64,000 nucleotides of DNA, taken from the NCBI GenBank assembly GCA_914767715.1, contig OU612065.1, positions 5,766,001 through 5,830,000 of the forward strand, in the 5' to 3' direction. The DNA is from Membranipora membranacea (lineage: Eukaryota > Bryozoa > Gymnolaemata > Cheilostomatida > Membraniporidae). Shown one piece after another: positions 10,682-24,200 of this stretch (position 1 is its first letter; the number at the start of each line of letters is the position of its first letter). The position numbers were made by a program, and so were the translations under genes. The notes under the pieces were generated by a model, which saw nothing but the letters and a program-made list of their open reading frames with translations, did no database searches and had not been told where the DNA came from.

Positions 10682-13345
10682 ATGCCCCGAAGAAAAGCAC
10701 CTAAGCGGAAGATAAAGGAGGTCATTGTTCCCGAGGGTGATCAGGGCCAACAGCTATCAGCAGAGGATCGAAAAGCCAAACTTGAATCCTTTCTTGAACA
10801 ATACGATCTCCAAGGTGAGCCTGCCCGAATAGTTTTCTCCATAAACCTTAGCATATTATGGCCATAAGAAGACTTCACAAACAAGTGCAGACACATCAAA
10901 TCATCACCAGAGTAACGTCATGGCTACAATTTCAATTCTTGCTTTAAGAACTTTTCTATAAATCTATTTGCCAACAGTGGAGATGCATCTTGCTCAACTC
11001 GAGAAGGACCACAAGGCTGTGCTGAAATCTATTGAGAACACAGGAAGGTCTATGCTGCTGAAGCTGACTGCAGATGAGGCGAGCATGTCTGTACTCGATT
11101 ATAGAAGTGAGTATCGGTCAGATAATTGATTTCATTGTCTTATCTCTTTACTTCTTGTGTCCGCTACATCCGAATAATATAGCGCTTCATCTGACCAAGG
11201 CAAGCCATTGTCAACATTTTACCAAATACCCCATCCACCGCTGTTTCCATGGTCAGAGATCAAGCTGAAATTTAAGAACAAGCAGCTGTGGGCAGGAGTC
11301 GAAACCAGGTTTCTCACCTGCAGGTCATTAGATTTTTCTTGTGCGCTGAGCATGATGTCATTAATGTTCTGATGGATTTAAACATGTCTGAACTCACCGA
11401 CAATCAAGCTCATGGTAACATAGTGTATATGGCCTCCTCTGAGAGCCCCACCCACCCACACATCTAAACCTTAAGCTTTAGTCTGATACTCATAACCATA
11501 CACTCTAATACTAAACATATCCCAAACAGCGTAATCAAAGAGATCGCCATCAGACCGTATATCCATTCATTCAAATGACAGTGGTTGCAGCCAAAAACAC
11601 TTGTGTGATTAACTTGTCTGTGATTTTATGGCAAGACTGCCCTGAAACAATATCTCCCATCATGAAATGACCCTTCTAAGGTGGCAATTACAGATGTACT
11701 TCATTGATTTTAGATGGAAAACTTCACCAGTGTATATTTTTGACATGCTAATGCTTAAAACCATGTGGTTAAAATAATTTTCCATATCAAATTATTTTTT
11801 AGAATAGTACTAGAAACATTTATAACAAAACATGAATATCTGAAGTTTTATTACATATGATGCGTTATATACATGCCTAGAATGTTTTATGAGTTTGACT
11901 GGTTTTTCGCACCACCAGCCATTTTCCCTGCAACCGTACATGTAATTTGGTGTAAATATTATTCCATTTATTATCCCATTTATGGGTGTTGAATGAATTG
12001 CAGTTGGGAGTTGTGTGATTTGTTTTCGAGGGAGAATAACTTCTACTTCTGAATTCTATTCAATTTCAAAATTATACTTTGCCTGATATGCTCAATCATA
12101 AATAAATGAAAGAATGATGAATATTTTTTTCTTTCTCTATGAAAGCACAATTTTACAGATTTATCATTTCTGGTTAGTGTGTTCAATTTTCATTACTGTT
12201 TAATGTACACCATCGCAATTCACATTTCAGAAAGTTTACTGAGAAAAGACAAGACCGGACGTGTATCAGAAGCAGACAGTATATTGGATATAGAAAGGAT
12301 TTTACTTTCTGAACCAAAGACAGACACCTGTAAACAAACTGCACCTCTCAAAAAAGCGTGAGTTTTTGGTAACCTGGATTTGTGCTGTATGAAACTCAAT
12401 TTGATCACTGCCACATGTGATTATTTTTATTGATTTGTCATTGATGAATCTTTCCATCTCTTCCATCTGTATAACCATTTACTTATGAATCCTAAGGACC
12501 CTCAGTATAGAAATAATTTGATGACCGAAACTCAGATCAAACTTTCCAGTCTTTTTTTCCATCTCCTGTTATGGCTTACGATATTGAAGTCGCTTCGCAA
12601 GGAATGTGATGTTTACAAATTCTACAGAAAGACTAGGGGAATCTCTATTTTATGTGATAATTGCAGATATAAGATACCTGGATTTGCGACACCTGCGACA
12701 GGTGCCTCGAGACAAACGTTATGGACAGCTACCCCAAAGGATACGCCCATGTTTGATAAACGCTTACTAAATGTAGCTACTGGTAAACCTTAGTTCTCTC
12801 ACTCTCTGGTGCTAATTTAACCTTATGTTCATAAGATGTTTTGTGTACAATCTATCAACTTTAAGGCTTCTTGTATTTCAGTCTGTGTGTGGAAGAAAAA
12901 ACCATGCCACACAAAAGTGGCTCCATTGTAACTAACTTTTAGAACCCAATTTTAGTAATTCCTTGAAAGTTTTTATGTAAGTAATATTTATAACAATCTA
13001 TTACCAAGGTAATCATAATTATATAGTACGGAGTTTACATAAAGTTAACCTGCTAGTGAGAACCCCTTAGATGAATGTTTTTTTACACTGATGGCTGATA
13101 GCAATTAAAAGTTATATTTACAATAAAAGAATGAAATAAAACAGTTGGTACTTTTTATAGATATAGATATGACTCCCCTGAAATCAAAAGGCAGACAGAG
13201 AATGATGTCACATGCCCATAGTACACAAGTATATCAAAATGGCAAGACATTCTTGAGTAGCAGATGGTTGCGACAGTTTGGAAATATGAGCTCCAAAATA
13301 CTCAGCTGCCTCAGGGAGTCTCAGGAGTCCTGCAGTCCAAACTGA
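10682..13345 (+). CDS. CDCA8: borealin (chromosomal passenger complex subunit)
   Basis: Borealin bridges survivin and INCENP in the chromosomal passenger complex and targets Aurora B to centromeres and the midzone. Five exons: 10682-10814, 10978-11106, 12231-12357, 12667-12782, 13161-13345, phases 1-1-2-1, 229 residues (human about 280). The N-terminus MPRRKAPKRK is followed by a helical region (KLESFLEQYDLQVEMHLAQL, about residues 33-52) matching the family's KLASFLKDFDREVE segment and then RSMLLKLTADEASMSVLDYR. A central Thr-Pro region (FATPATG, ATPKDTPMFDKRLL) matches borealin's TPGLTPRFDSRVF. The last exon (LRQFGNMSSKILSCLRESQ) resembles the C-terminal dimerisation helix. The start is chosen at 10682 because the Arg/Lys-rich N-terminus is typical. 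The last exon is the least certain part. TP and SK motifs could be kinase targets, by inference. Confidence 0.8.
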
Positions 13346-14093
13346 GAATTTTTGTTGCAACTGTCTTTCAAAATATGCGACCAAAATTATGCGGTGGTCT
13401 TGTTGCTAAGATTTAAGTTGTATATGTCATAACTGGCCTGAGATATAAATTCAGCCATAAAACTCAGACATTGACACTCTTAGGTCTTGTTACAGCAATT
13501 TCGAGCCATTCTTGAAATTCTACACAAAAACTATATTGCAGTTTATTGCTTAGAGCAAAACAGTAATGTACCTTGATACTTGTTGCAATAAGTCTTTTGC
13601 TCTTGTTTCTGGGGCCCATCAAATCTATTCATGCTTTTCCCCCATAAGAAATTTGACTGTCATCACAAATATGAACAGACTATGCTCTTACTGCTCCTAA
13701 CCCATGATTTGTTGACTGGCACTTAATTAGTGTCTTAACTTCATCCGTTTACATCACAAAAGGCATCGATCTAATTTTTTGCCAAAAAGCTTATTCAATT
13801 AATCATATAAAAAATATAAAGATATTGATAGTTGCTTGAGGGTATTTTCTGGGTTGTATTATGCGCTTATCACTGTGCGCTCATGATTATGTAAAGGTGA
13901 TGCATCCAGTTCGTCCTCTGCATTATTCTATTGATCAGTGTTTTACCAAGTTGTTGCTGACCTTTTGTTGTGTTTTTGGGAAAGCGAGTTATGGCGAAAT
14001 CGTGTATAATACTCTGAGGAATTGTTATTTAGGCTGCGGTACTTTCAGTTCAGCCATTGTAAAGTAAACCATTTATTAACAACAGGGATAGAT
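13346..14093. other. spacer between borealin and nAChR genes
   Basis: About 750 bp carrying the borealin 3'UTR and the nAChR promoter/5'UTR, since both genes are on the plus strand. I see no clear AATAAA for borealin close to its stop and no gene. Confidence 0.5.
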
Positions 14094-17000
14094 ATGTGCC
14101 GACGAGTTGTAACTTTAGTTCTGCTAGCTTCGCTCTATAGCTCAGGGATGCCACTCAGAAATGGTAAGCATTCTCACATACATTTCTGGTTGGTCCAGCA
14201 ATAATTGAGAGATTTGTGCATAATGTGAAAAAATCTACAAGTTTATAAATCAACAATAAAACCAGTCCATAGGCTACATAGGCTATGGAGAGCTTAGCTC
14301 TTCCTTTCTCCCTCTCTTTTTCCTAATTTGTCACCTGGTGTTGCTTACTTCTGTTCCAAAGAGTAAACCCTGAAATGGCTGTAAACTCATGAGTATACTT
14401 CTAGATTTTGTTAATGATCCTTTCTTCCAGATGACTTTTTCAAATTGAAAAGTTTGGAAGCGGAACTGGAAATGTGTTTTGTGCGCAAAGTGAAAACTTA
14501 TTGTGACACAAATATGTCACAGCGAGATGCTGCCATGTTGGACCAGTTTCCGGCAATTTCTCAGCCAGATGACAGTAAATACAGGAATTGTCGTTATGCA
14601 CCACTTTATCAGTTTTCCAATATTTCCCCACAGTTATGATTCGCCCCTCCCCCCTCTGTTTACGTTCCAACTTCACCGTAAAAAATAAAAGGCTATAGGA
14701 TAAATTTATAATTATTCTTGCACGCCTATTTATAAATGTTTCTTAGCTTATCGTTTGCAGTTACATTACATTTGCATGATCACTTCGGTGCACACTGCAC
14801 ACCAATTTAATATTCCTCCATCACAGCCTTGTTATTCACCATTTGCTTACAACATTCGTATCATGTCTTTTACACACACTGGCATATCTAAATCAACTCA
14901 CTTTCAGGTACTGCGATGTCCATCTAGGCATCATTAGAGGTAGATCTAATTGTGATAGAGGAATTGGAATATCTTCGCTGCCTTATTTCATAGTGTTTGG
15001 CCCTGTGATAATGAACTAGTATCAACAAGGGTGCTGTAAATTTTTAGATTCACTATCATATGTTGAGGATGATTTGTATCAACACATATTTGAAAATTAT
15101 CAGAAGAACTCGATAGCGAAGCTCAAAGATGGTGGCACTGTGCAAGTGAAAGTCGGATTTACACTTATCCAGCTCAATCACTTGGTATGTCTATACGTGC
15201 TGCCAATTAATGTTGTAGCTTAATACAGCATGATAATTTTCAAGATTATACATGTACATTACCCTAAGCACCTACAAAAATGTAGATACCAGGTTAATGG
15301 AAAAGGCACTTCTGGGACATTTTTTGAGAACCTGCAGACACTCTTATAATCAAAGGCAGTTGTTGAAGTGAAGGAAATCAAGTCAATTGAAGCAAAAAAA
15401 ATTTTCACACAGTTTTTATTTTCACGTGTTTTTTTGGCAGGATGAAAAAAGTCAAGTGTTGACGACATCAGGCTGGATGGAAGTGGTAAGCTTTTGTTGT
15501 ACCTTTATTTAATAACAACAAACTTGTTTCGGTTTACTGTCTGGTATATGATGCGTAGAGTTCGCTTTCACTGAATCAGGCTCCTCAAATCATGTACACA
15601 ACTCTTATTGACCTTCTCAGTTGCGTCATGGCTAATGTTAAAAATGCGAATGAGGAATTCATGTAGTGTATGACATCACAGAGTAAGGTTATATATTAGC
15701 AGCAATCTCCAAAAACTTTCTGTCTTCAAACAATTCCTCATTCAATGACACTCACACATTTGATATCATATGCGCATAACGCATATGAGAGATGTCAAGT
15801 TTGCCTCAAGGTTTTTCAACTGAAGAGTGGAGGACGCCCTAGACGTGTTATTCACACTTATGTTGTGGTATTGGTCACCGTCACTTATATTGATCCAATA
15901 TATAAATCATTGGATCGCAAAAACTTCAGGCAACTTATACTATGGAATTAGGGGCAGCCAGTGGGCTATGTAAACAAGACACATCACAAAAGCCAATCAC
16001 CTCGACTAACAAATTACATAAGTGCATTAGTAATCTGTCCCATGGCAAAAAAGACGATGGTAGCAATGCACTGTGCTATTCTTATTTGTCGTCACAACTA
16101 CTATTCATCATGTACTGTGCCATGTACGTGTATGATCCAAATTTTCTAGGAGTGGTATGATGTTCGGCTGGCATGGGCAAACAAAACTAAATTTAAGTCA
16201 GTTGAGAACGTTGTGGCATCTTCTGAGGCTTTGTGGCTCCCTGATATGGCATTACAGAACAGGTGACCTTTGTATTTTAGTGAGGCGGATATCCTCCTCT
16301 CAATTATTTCTAGTCTGCCTGTATGCACTATCAATGTAGCTAACGAGCGTCGGCATAGTGAGCTGCACTCTTACCACCCTCCCAGCTCTTACTATATCAT
16401 GGCATTCAGACTAGAAGTCGTCATTCGTGGCCATACAAAAATTCTCTTACAATCTTATATACTACTGCACGCAATGACAGCAATTATCCATTAGATTATT
16501 TATATCCATCAAACCTGGCATGCCAAACATGGGTACGGCATGTTGCTTGTCCTAGGACTATGAAAATTTTATATGGCATGTCATAACTTGATTAGCGGTG
16601 ATTCTTATTCCATGCTAATAATAGACTCCAAAACATTCTTCTCTAAGAATGAGTCAGGATAGAGCATCAAGAATCTATAAACTCAAGGTCATAACTGTTA
16701 GGAAAACTACCCAACGAGCCCGCACACCGTAGCAAGGCACCGCTTTGATATGTTGCTTTGTATCTATGATTTTAGTCGTGGACTGACCACAGACTGGTTT
16801 ATGACAAACAGAAATACCCGGTAGATGTTTTTGTAGTACCGCCTCAAGATATTTGGCTACCAGATATTGGATTACAAAACAGGTACACATTGTACACTTA
16901 AACACATGTTCTGCTTGTATTTACAGATCAAGCTTCGAGCTAGCTGTTAGAAAAAAATTTAAATTCTTATGCCATGGAGGAGCGATGAAGTATCGCTTGG

Positions 17001-20000
17001 TGGCTCAATCGGTAGATGCACCATTTCATTGGAAATTTGAATAACCAGGCTGGAGGGAATTTCAGTTTATTAGAAAAGCGCAAGCAATTGATAGTCAAGG
17101 CGAAATCCTTTTCTAAATCAACTCATGCATCTGGATCAAATGATTTCATTAGCATGCGTTTATTTTGTTTCATAGAGTTTTATTTAGAAATAATTTGATC
17201 CAAACAATTTTATGTGAGTTATTACTGATACTTTGATATCCTTATTCAAAATTTGCAACAGTAAATGTTAGTGATAAAAGAATGTATTACAATTAGACGA
17301 TATGCCCACCCAAAGTGCAGAAATTACTGTATAATTTTGGGTTTTTCCTTGCAGTGCAACAGATATTTACCATTCTTCATTAGTGGACAATAAGTTTCGA
17401 GTGAACATTTATCCAGATGGTTTGCTCCTTTGGGTGCCTGGTGGTAAGTTCTACACGAACTGTGAGCTGGACATCAGTTACTTCCCATTTGATGATCAAA
17501 CGTGAGTGGTTATCAATCATATATATAATCAACATTGTAGCCCTGAATTCTACTTGAGTGCTCTGTCTGACATGTTGGAGACGATCAATACCGGTAGCTG
17601 TTTTGACTTTTGATGTTGCGGTACTGAACATATTTGCACACCAAGAAAATCAATGAAATTTTAACTACTTGCATGGTCACTGATTGATAAAACTTTACAT
17701 TAATGGACATTAGTTTATTGTCATTTGAATTTGGCTGTATATCTTAAGTCTCTCTAAATTTAGTATTTTAAAATCTCTAAGTGACGTCCAACTCCAAGAG
17801 TCCGCTCAGTGGCAAGAAAAACTAAACAAGACCTGTTTCAGCCATAAAATGAACTGTCTAGGGCTCAATGTCACACATTTCCAACTCTGATCTATCAAAA
17901 TGAATGTTTTTGGGTGACCATATCAAAAAGGTGCTTAAAATTAAATATTGTAAAATATATCGCTGAAATTACACCACCAGCCAGGCCTACAGCTTCTATT
18001 TAGAAGATCTCTGAACTTTTGAGAATACTTGTTGGAATTTTTAGATGCAAACTTCATTTTACAAACTGGGCATATAATGGGCTACAGATGAACTTAACAG
18101 TCAAGGATCCTGATATATCATTAGCAAACTATCAAGTCAACGGAGAGTGGGATATCATATACACAACAGCTCACAGGTAAAATTCAACTCAGTTACCTAA
18201 CATAACTAAGCTGTGTATGAAAATAGTCAGTCAGCAATCTATCTCCCAGTTTCTGAGTTTACATGTTTAGGTACAATGCTAACTGCATCCTTCTTTCTTG
18301 TGTTAACATGACTTCATGCAGACACTGGAGTTGAATACTTTCTAGATTAGGGAAGCACTAAAGCTGCCAATCAATTAAGATAATGGGCACAATTAGAAAT
18401 GGAGAAATCCTTACTGAGGACATCTGAGGACCCCCATTCACTCATCCTTATAGTTGTATTGATTGGTCTTTATGAAAGCTGTTTCATCTGTCTAATGATG
18501 GTTAGTGGCCGTTACAAACACCTACACTCCAAAGCCATTGTTTTCCTGATCAAAGAGTAAAATACGATTGCTGCGCTAACCAAGTGACAGACTTCACACA
18601 GCCGCTTTAAATACAAAAAAGGCCATTGACACATCAGCTCATCCATAATGATTCAACTTTCATTGAATTTCCAAAAATTATACCGTGTTCTTTTATTTGA
18701 CAAGTTTATTCAGAGTATAGTGTGATATTATGTCAGTGGTCATAATACAAGGCCCTAGAGATATCTTGGTCAATCACAAATCCATAAATCTCTTTTCTTA
18801 TCAGGAGACAATTTGAAACTCACTCACAAGCTACATGAATAATTTATGTTTATGGAAAAATGGAAGACCTACCTGCCAACTATTTCCTACTCAAAACGTC
18901 AAATGCCCTGGACATGCAAATAAATTAAAAATAATATAATTTTAATTTCAAATTTGTTTTAGGAGTCAGATCTACTACGAATGTTGTGGTGATACACCTT
19001 ATCCTTCCATATACTTCACAATTTACATGAGGAGGAAGTACTTGTTCTACATCACAAATATCATCGCGCCATGCATCATGTTGTCGATCCTGATTACACT
19101 AGTCTTCTATCTTCCTCCTGAAGCCGGTGAAAAAGTATCACTTGGCATCACTGTTCTGCTGTCATGTATTGTGTTCCTACTACTCATAGCTGAGAGTATA
19201 CCAAAGCGGTCGGATTCTGTTCCTATTATCAGTGAGTCAAATGTTATAACGGTAAATGATTGAAGTAAGGAGCCGTTTTGTTACTTGACATAGCTCCTAC
19301 GTAGTTGGGTGAGTTATCAGCACTCGCAAATTAGAAAGGCAACTCCCGAAATATGCATCACATAATTTGATTGATGTAAATCATGTGTTTCCTTGTCAGG
19401 GCTCCAATAGACAGATTTCCATGACTAATGTTATCCCTGAATGAAACTTCCGCCAGCCTTTTAATGTTTTCTCTATTAATCCCTCAAAACACTTTTTTTA
19501 CTAGGCCGAGGACTCCTCCAAAAGGTTAAGAGCAAAAATTTACCAGTTTATTTTTACCTAGCCTGTCTTGACCATCAAGGCTTGTCAAGACACTAATCTT
19601 TACCTTTATATACTTAACAAGAACCATTAGACTCTCTAGCCAACTCATGGTGAGCACATTCAGTTGTGTGTGTGTACCATAGAGTTATAATAAATGTAAA
19701 AACTCTATGGTTTGTACCCTTCACATTACAGGTATTTATCTTGGGGCGTTTTTGGCTATAACTACAACATCTATCATAACAACCGTCGTTGTACTTCACG
19801 TGCACCATATGGGAGTGAGGAAAGTGCCCATGGTTGTCAAGAAGATAGTTTTTGACTGGATGGCTAGAATGATATGTATGACAACTGTGGCAAATAGATA
19901 CGGAACAAGCAGCTGCAGAACTCAGCGACATCTCGAGTCGTTGATGGACACTTCTATGACCAGTGTGATGATGAACAGCAGTAGAAACCCTTCAATGCTA

Positions 20001-20363
20001 AATTCAAGACACGCGCCCTCAAGACAAAGTCCTACACAAAATCATCGCAAGTATCCAAATAATAATGGCAGAATAAATGGAGGCATGAAAAAAAGCTTCT
20101 CAATCACAGAAGACAGAATAGCTCAACATATTCTGCTGAACCGTAACTATGTACTAGAGGAAATCTTGATGTATGTAAAAGCGTTCTCACAGGAGAAATC
20201 TTCCAATGAGCAAACAGAAGCCACCAGGCATGAGTGGATGGCAGTGGCTAAGGTACTGGACAGATTCTTTATGATTATATTTATGACTACTATTGGGTTA
20301 ACAACAATAGGCATCCTTATTCTACTACCCATGACCAAGTCCGAACTTGGTCCTCATGTTTAA
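14094..20363 (+). CDS. nicotinic acetylcholine receptor alpha subunit (alpha7-like)
   Basis: Cys-loop cation channel subunit. Exons: 14094-14163, 14431-14574, 15048-15184, 15441-15485, then either 16150-16262 (5a) or 16776-16882 (5b), 17355-17501, 18045-18176, 18963-19231, 19732-20363; 562 residues with 5a, 560 with 5b. A signal peptide (MCRRVVTLVLLASL) opens the protein. Ligand-site features: W at the start of exon 5 (loop D), FTNWAYNG (loop B), YYECCGDTPYP with the vicinal cysteines that define alpha subunits (loop C). The Cys loop CELDISYFPFDDQTC has the canonical 13-residue spacing. M1 includes ITNIIAPCIMLSILITLVFY. M2 is GEKVSLGITVLLSCIVFLL, with the Glu of cation channels and close to alpha7. 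M3 lies in exon 9 (YLGAFLAITTTSI), then a long cytoplasmic loop of about 110 residues and M4 (FFMIIFMTTIGLTTIGILIL). Exon 2 adds an unusual N-terminal stretch of about 48 residues with two Cys. Confidence 0.9.
16150..16262 (+). CDS. nAChR alternative exon 5a
   Basis: Enters in phase 0 and leaves in phase 2 (113 bases). Encodes EWYDVRLAW... ending in LWLPDMALQNR. It carries the loop D Trp and the WLPD loop A region. Acceptor TTTTCTAG, donor ACAG|GTGACC. Its counterpart 5b has the same phases and the same ending. Confidence 0.85.
16776..16882 (+). CDS. nAChR alternative exon 5b
   Basis: Same phase pattern as 5a (in 0, out 2; 107 bases). Encodes SWTDHRLVYDKQKYP... ending in IWLPDIGLQNR, closer than 5a to the usual vertebrate and insect nAChR sequence (SWTDH, PxxIWLPDI). 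Acceptor GATTTTAG, donor ACAG|GTACAC. Joining 5a to 5b would shift the frame (220 bases), so the two can only be used one at a time. Confidence 0.85.
19560..19595. repeat. palindrome, CCTGTCTTGACAAG family
   Basis: In the last nAChR intron: AGCCTGTCTTGACCATCA faces GGCTTGTCAAGACACTA. Arms match the copies at 4153 and 6050 with a longer loop. Confidence 0.55.
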
Positions 20364-21260
20364 ATAATGTAGATCAGCAGCATATGAAGTATATTATAAC
20401 TTTTTCATTCAATGAAAAAATTTTTGGACATACGACGTATACATACAACGAAAATTAACCTGGACTATACTTATCAATGAAAAATTGCAATACCTTACCA
20501 AGGGCTTTCCCTGAGATTATCTATTCAATGGAAGATGCTCTAGAAGAAATTCACCCTATGATTGATCGGCTATCAGATCTCACTATTAATCAGGGATTTG
20601 ATTGTTGAGCATCAACTGCAGTTAATGCAATGACCATTTTGTTACCACAAGTTACTGGGTATTGTGAGTTTATTAGCACTATCGTTATTTTTTGTAAGCA
20701 GTTTAGAAACCTCTGCTGACTGCAACATCAAAAATCATTAAAAACGGTTTCTTATTAGCATTCTCTAAGGGTAGAGTAGAGTAGTTCAAGGAACTTTTCC
20801 TTGTGTAGATGACACATAATAACACTATCTTTGTTGAATGTACATTATTGTGTATTTACAGTAATTATACCTTCTTTATACTCATCCGTAATAATCATAT
20901 TTACCTGTATACTGCGATCGCAGGTAAATAAAAATGTAATTAAAACTTTAGATGCACACATGGACATAAAGAACTTCTCCACAGGATGAATTCAACAGGC
21001 ACCACAATGAGTTATTAGGCTTATAAGTTGATTTGATTCACCCTTTCTCTTGTGTTTGACCACAAGAATAAGTCATCTCCTCTACCCCGCCCTTCAATCT
21101 CATCCTCCCAATCAACAATAGCAGTTCTCCGTACTAGAAAGAACATCTGGTATTGCAGCACAATGAGTTGGAGGTTGTTAAGCCCATGAACTCATTCAGT
21201 TCCGATGTATTCAAAGCATTCAATGATGCAAGTGAGTCAACAGCATACTGGGTAAAGACA
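20364..21260. other. convergent 3' region of nAChR and DDX23
   Basis: About 900 bp between the two stop codons of tail-to-tail genes, so it should hold both 3'UTRs. A candidate plus-strand poly(A) signal AATAAA is at 20927-20932. No further gene is seen. Confidence 0.55.
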
Positions 21261-24200
21261 CTATGCAATGAAGATCTGCTCATCTTTGCGTTTTTTGCCT
21301 TGAGGTACAGCGCCAGGCTTGTTTTGTGCGTCTGGATGATTGGATAGTTCATTAGGACAAACTGATACACTACTATTGGACAAAACCTGCTTGAGATCGT
21401 AGAATACACCAGAGTCTTCCTGTGTGAGGAAAGTGTATGACGTTCCACTCTTACCAGCACGACCCGTACGTCCGATACGATGGGTGTAATCTGCAATAAG
21501 ACAGGAATCAATCCGGTGAGACATTGCCAAACTCATGATATTTTATTACTTATTGAGCCTGGGCTTTTACAGGATAGGAGTGACTTGCTTCAAGAACATT
21601 ATTTATAGCGCTGAAGCAATTCCACAATTACAGGTTCAAAGATGATCTGATGCACAAAACAGCTCACCCTCGATTGTTTTAGTCATGTCATAGTTGATAA
21701 CAACAGATACATCCTTGATATCAATACCACGACCAGCGACATCTGTGGCAATGAGGATCTCCTTCGAGCCATCTTTAAGTGCAGCAAGAGCATATTCTCT
21801 CTGTTCCTGGCCTTTACCTCCATGGAGTGATACAGCCGAGTACTGCAATAAATGTAGTTGAATAATTTCAAATATAGGATCATGATTTAGTTTTTAATGC
21901 AGGCCAGCTCTCAGATATAATAGCACCACACACCACATTCAGGACACAATCTAGTTCAGCAGACAAAAGCGATGAGCAATTAGCAACATTTTTTCATCAA
22001 GAGGCAAGTTTGTAAGCAGTATTCATGAATATACATACCCCTTGCTTTTCAAGACCTTTAGCGAGTACGTCAGCACCCTTCTTCTTGTTGACAAAGATAA
22101 TGATAGGTGGAGTCCTATTCCTCTCCAAGATATGCAACAATTTGTTCCTGTACGAAAAAATGATACAATAATATCTAATATAATAACAATAAGGGAAAGT
22201 CTGGTGATAGGAGTAATTTCTCCAAACATAAAGCTTCATGTAGCTTCTCATCAATAAGGGAGGATAAATCCTCGGCTGTTTTATCAATAGGAAATGCTGT
22301 TGCTATCTTGTGTGACAGGAGGTAGATAAGATACTATTTTCAGTCATACCCTCAACCGATTACAGGGTTTCAGCCATTACAACGCTCATCAACTCATTGA
22401 TGAGTGTTTGGTTGTGGCTGGTATTATGTTAATGGTTTGGTGAGACCTCTAACCAGATATGCGAGTATGTAAACACTCGAGCAAAAATGAGGCCTACAAG
22501 ATGTGAGACTTGATAATATACCTCTTTTCACTTTCACCACAGATAGCGACATGCTGTTCGACTCTGTCAATGGGTTTACCTACAGAGCCAATGTAAATGA
22601 CACTTGGTCTACGCAGGTAATTTTTCGCTATCCGCTCGACACCTGGGGGCATCGTAGCTGAGAACATGACTGTCTGCAAAGAGTGAACACTACATTAAGG
22701 AACTGGCAATTCGGAATTCATTCTGATGACAATACCCTAGTTCTGAATAATAACCGTTATAGCTTGAGTACATGCTAATATGGAGCACTTTGTTCTGGTA
22801 TCATCAAGTAAACCAAACAGCTGATTGGCTCAAAGTATAATGTAGAACTTTAATAACAGTTCTTACCTGTCTGTATTTATGCTTGCTGAGAAAGTTCTCT
22901 TTTAGTATTTCTGCGTTCTCTGCCAGCTCTGTGTCTGGTTTAAAGTTTGATACTGGTAAGAAATTCAAGATTTTCTGTACTTCAGGCTCGAAACCCATGT
23001 CAATCATACGATCAGCCTGTAAATTATACATCATTTGTGAACGATTTCTACATTTATATGAATCTCAGTTGCTGGCCGAGAAAATATGTTAGTGTAACTA
23101 TGTAGAAAATGACAGCGATGCAAACATATAATATTTGGGATGCACTGCTAAGCTTTAGCAAAGGATGGAGTGAAGACGAAAGAAGCCCTATCATACTAGA
23201 CCATTATTTATCCTATTCATACACCAGAAGAATTTTACTTATAGACATATTCATATTCAAGTACCTCATCAAGAACAACATATGTACACTGAGATAGAAC
23301 TAAGTATCTGTTTTCCAGCACATCATTCAGACGTCCCGGAGTAGCGATAACGATCTCACAACCCATCCTGAGTTTGAGACTCTGCTCCTCTCTTGAGATA
23401 CCTCCTATTATAGCCACAGTCTTTATACCTGCCATGGAGAAATTGTTATTGAAAGGTTGTGAAGGTAGCAAAGCAATACAACAAAACACTAGCTTCCAGC
23501 TAACAGTGTACACTTTTGTGGATTGGGATTTCTTTTAACAAGAGACGTACTGGGAAATGTTACCCGACAGAAATGAAAATCGAGACAAGGGCATGTTGCT
23601 GAGTATTTTGCAATACAACTTTAGAGAGTTCCCAGTGATATCAGGTCAATGATAACATTAAGAAGAAGCTGTTTTGTTAGGAATACTTGTTAACATGCTT
23701 ATTTGTACATAAGGGTTTACCTAGAAGAGCCCCGAACTTATTAGATTCTTCTTCTATCTGCTGAGCCAGCTCACGAGTAGGAGCTAAGATGATCGCATAC
23801 GGTCCTTTATCCATGTCTTCCAATCTGAATATAGAAAAATTAAAAGAATATTTATAATGTAAATATCACAGTTACATACGCAAGGAGTGTCTATCCCCCC
23901 TTGGTCAGAGTGGATTTAAGGTGACATCAATCAGTAAACAAAGTGAATAATAGGATTTAGTAGCAAACCTTTCCATTTTAGGCAGACTGGTAATCCATAC
24001 TAGCAGTGGGATGAGGAATGCAGCGGTTTTACCGGATCCCGTCTCGGCTACACCGATAACATCTCTGTTCTGTAGGCCAATCGGTATAGCTTGTCTCTGA
24101 ATAGGTGTAGGATCCTGAGCAAAGAAGAATGATAATAATTTATTTCAAAATATTGGGGGATAATCCTTTGGATAGACCTTTCCATCATAGTGTATTGGCT

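Noticed and set aside
13861-14067. 68-residue frame upstream of the nAChR gene
   Set aside because: No signal peptide or family match. The receptor start at 14094 is in another register and has the signal sequence.
19614-19931. Minus-strand 105-residue frame antisense to nAChR exon 9
   Set aside because: The plus strand encodes M3 and the cytoplasmic loop; the antisense frame is its shadow.
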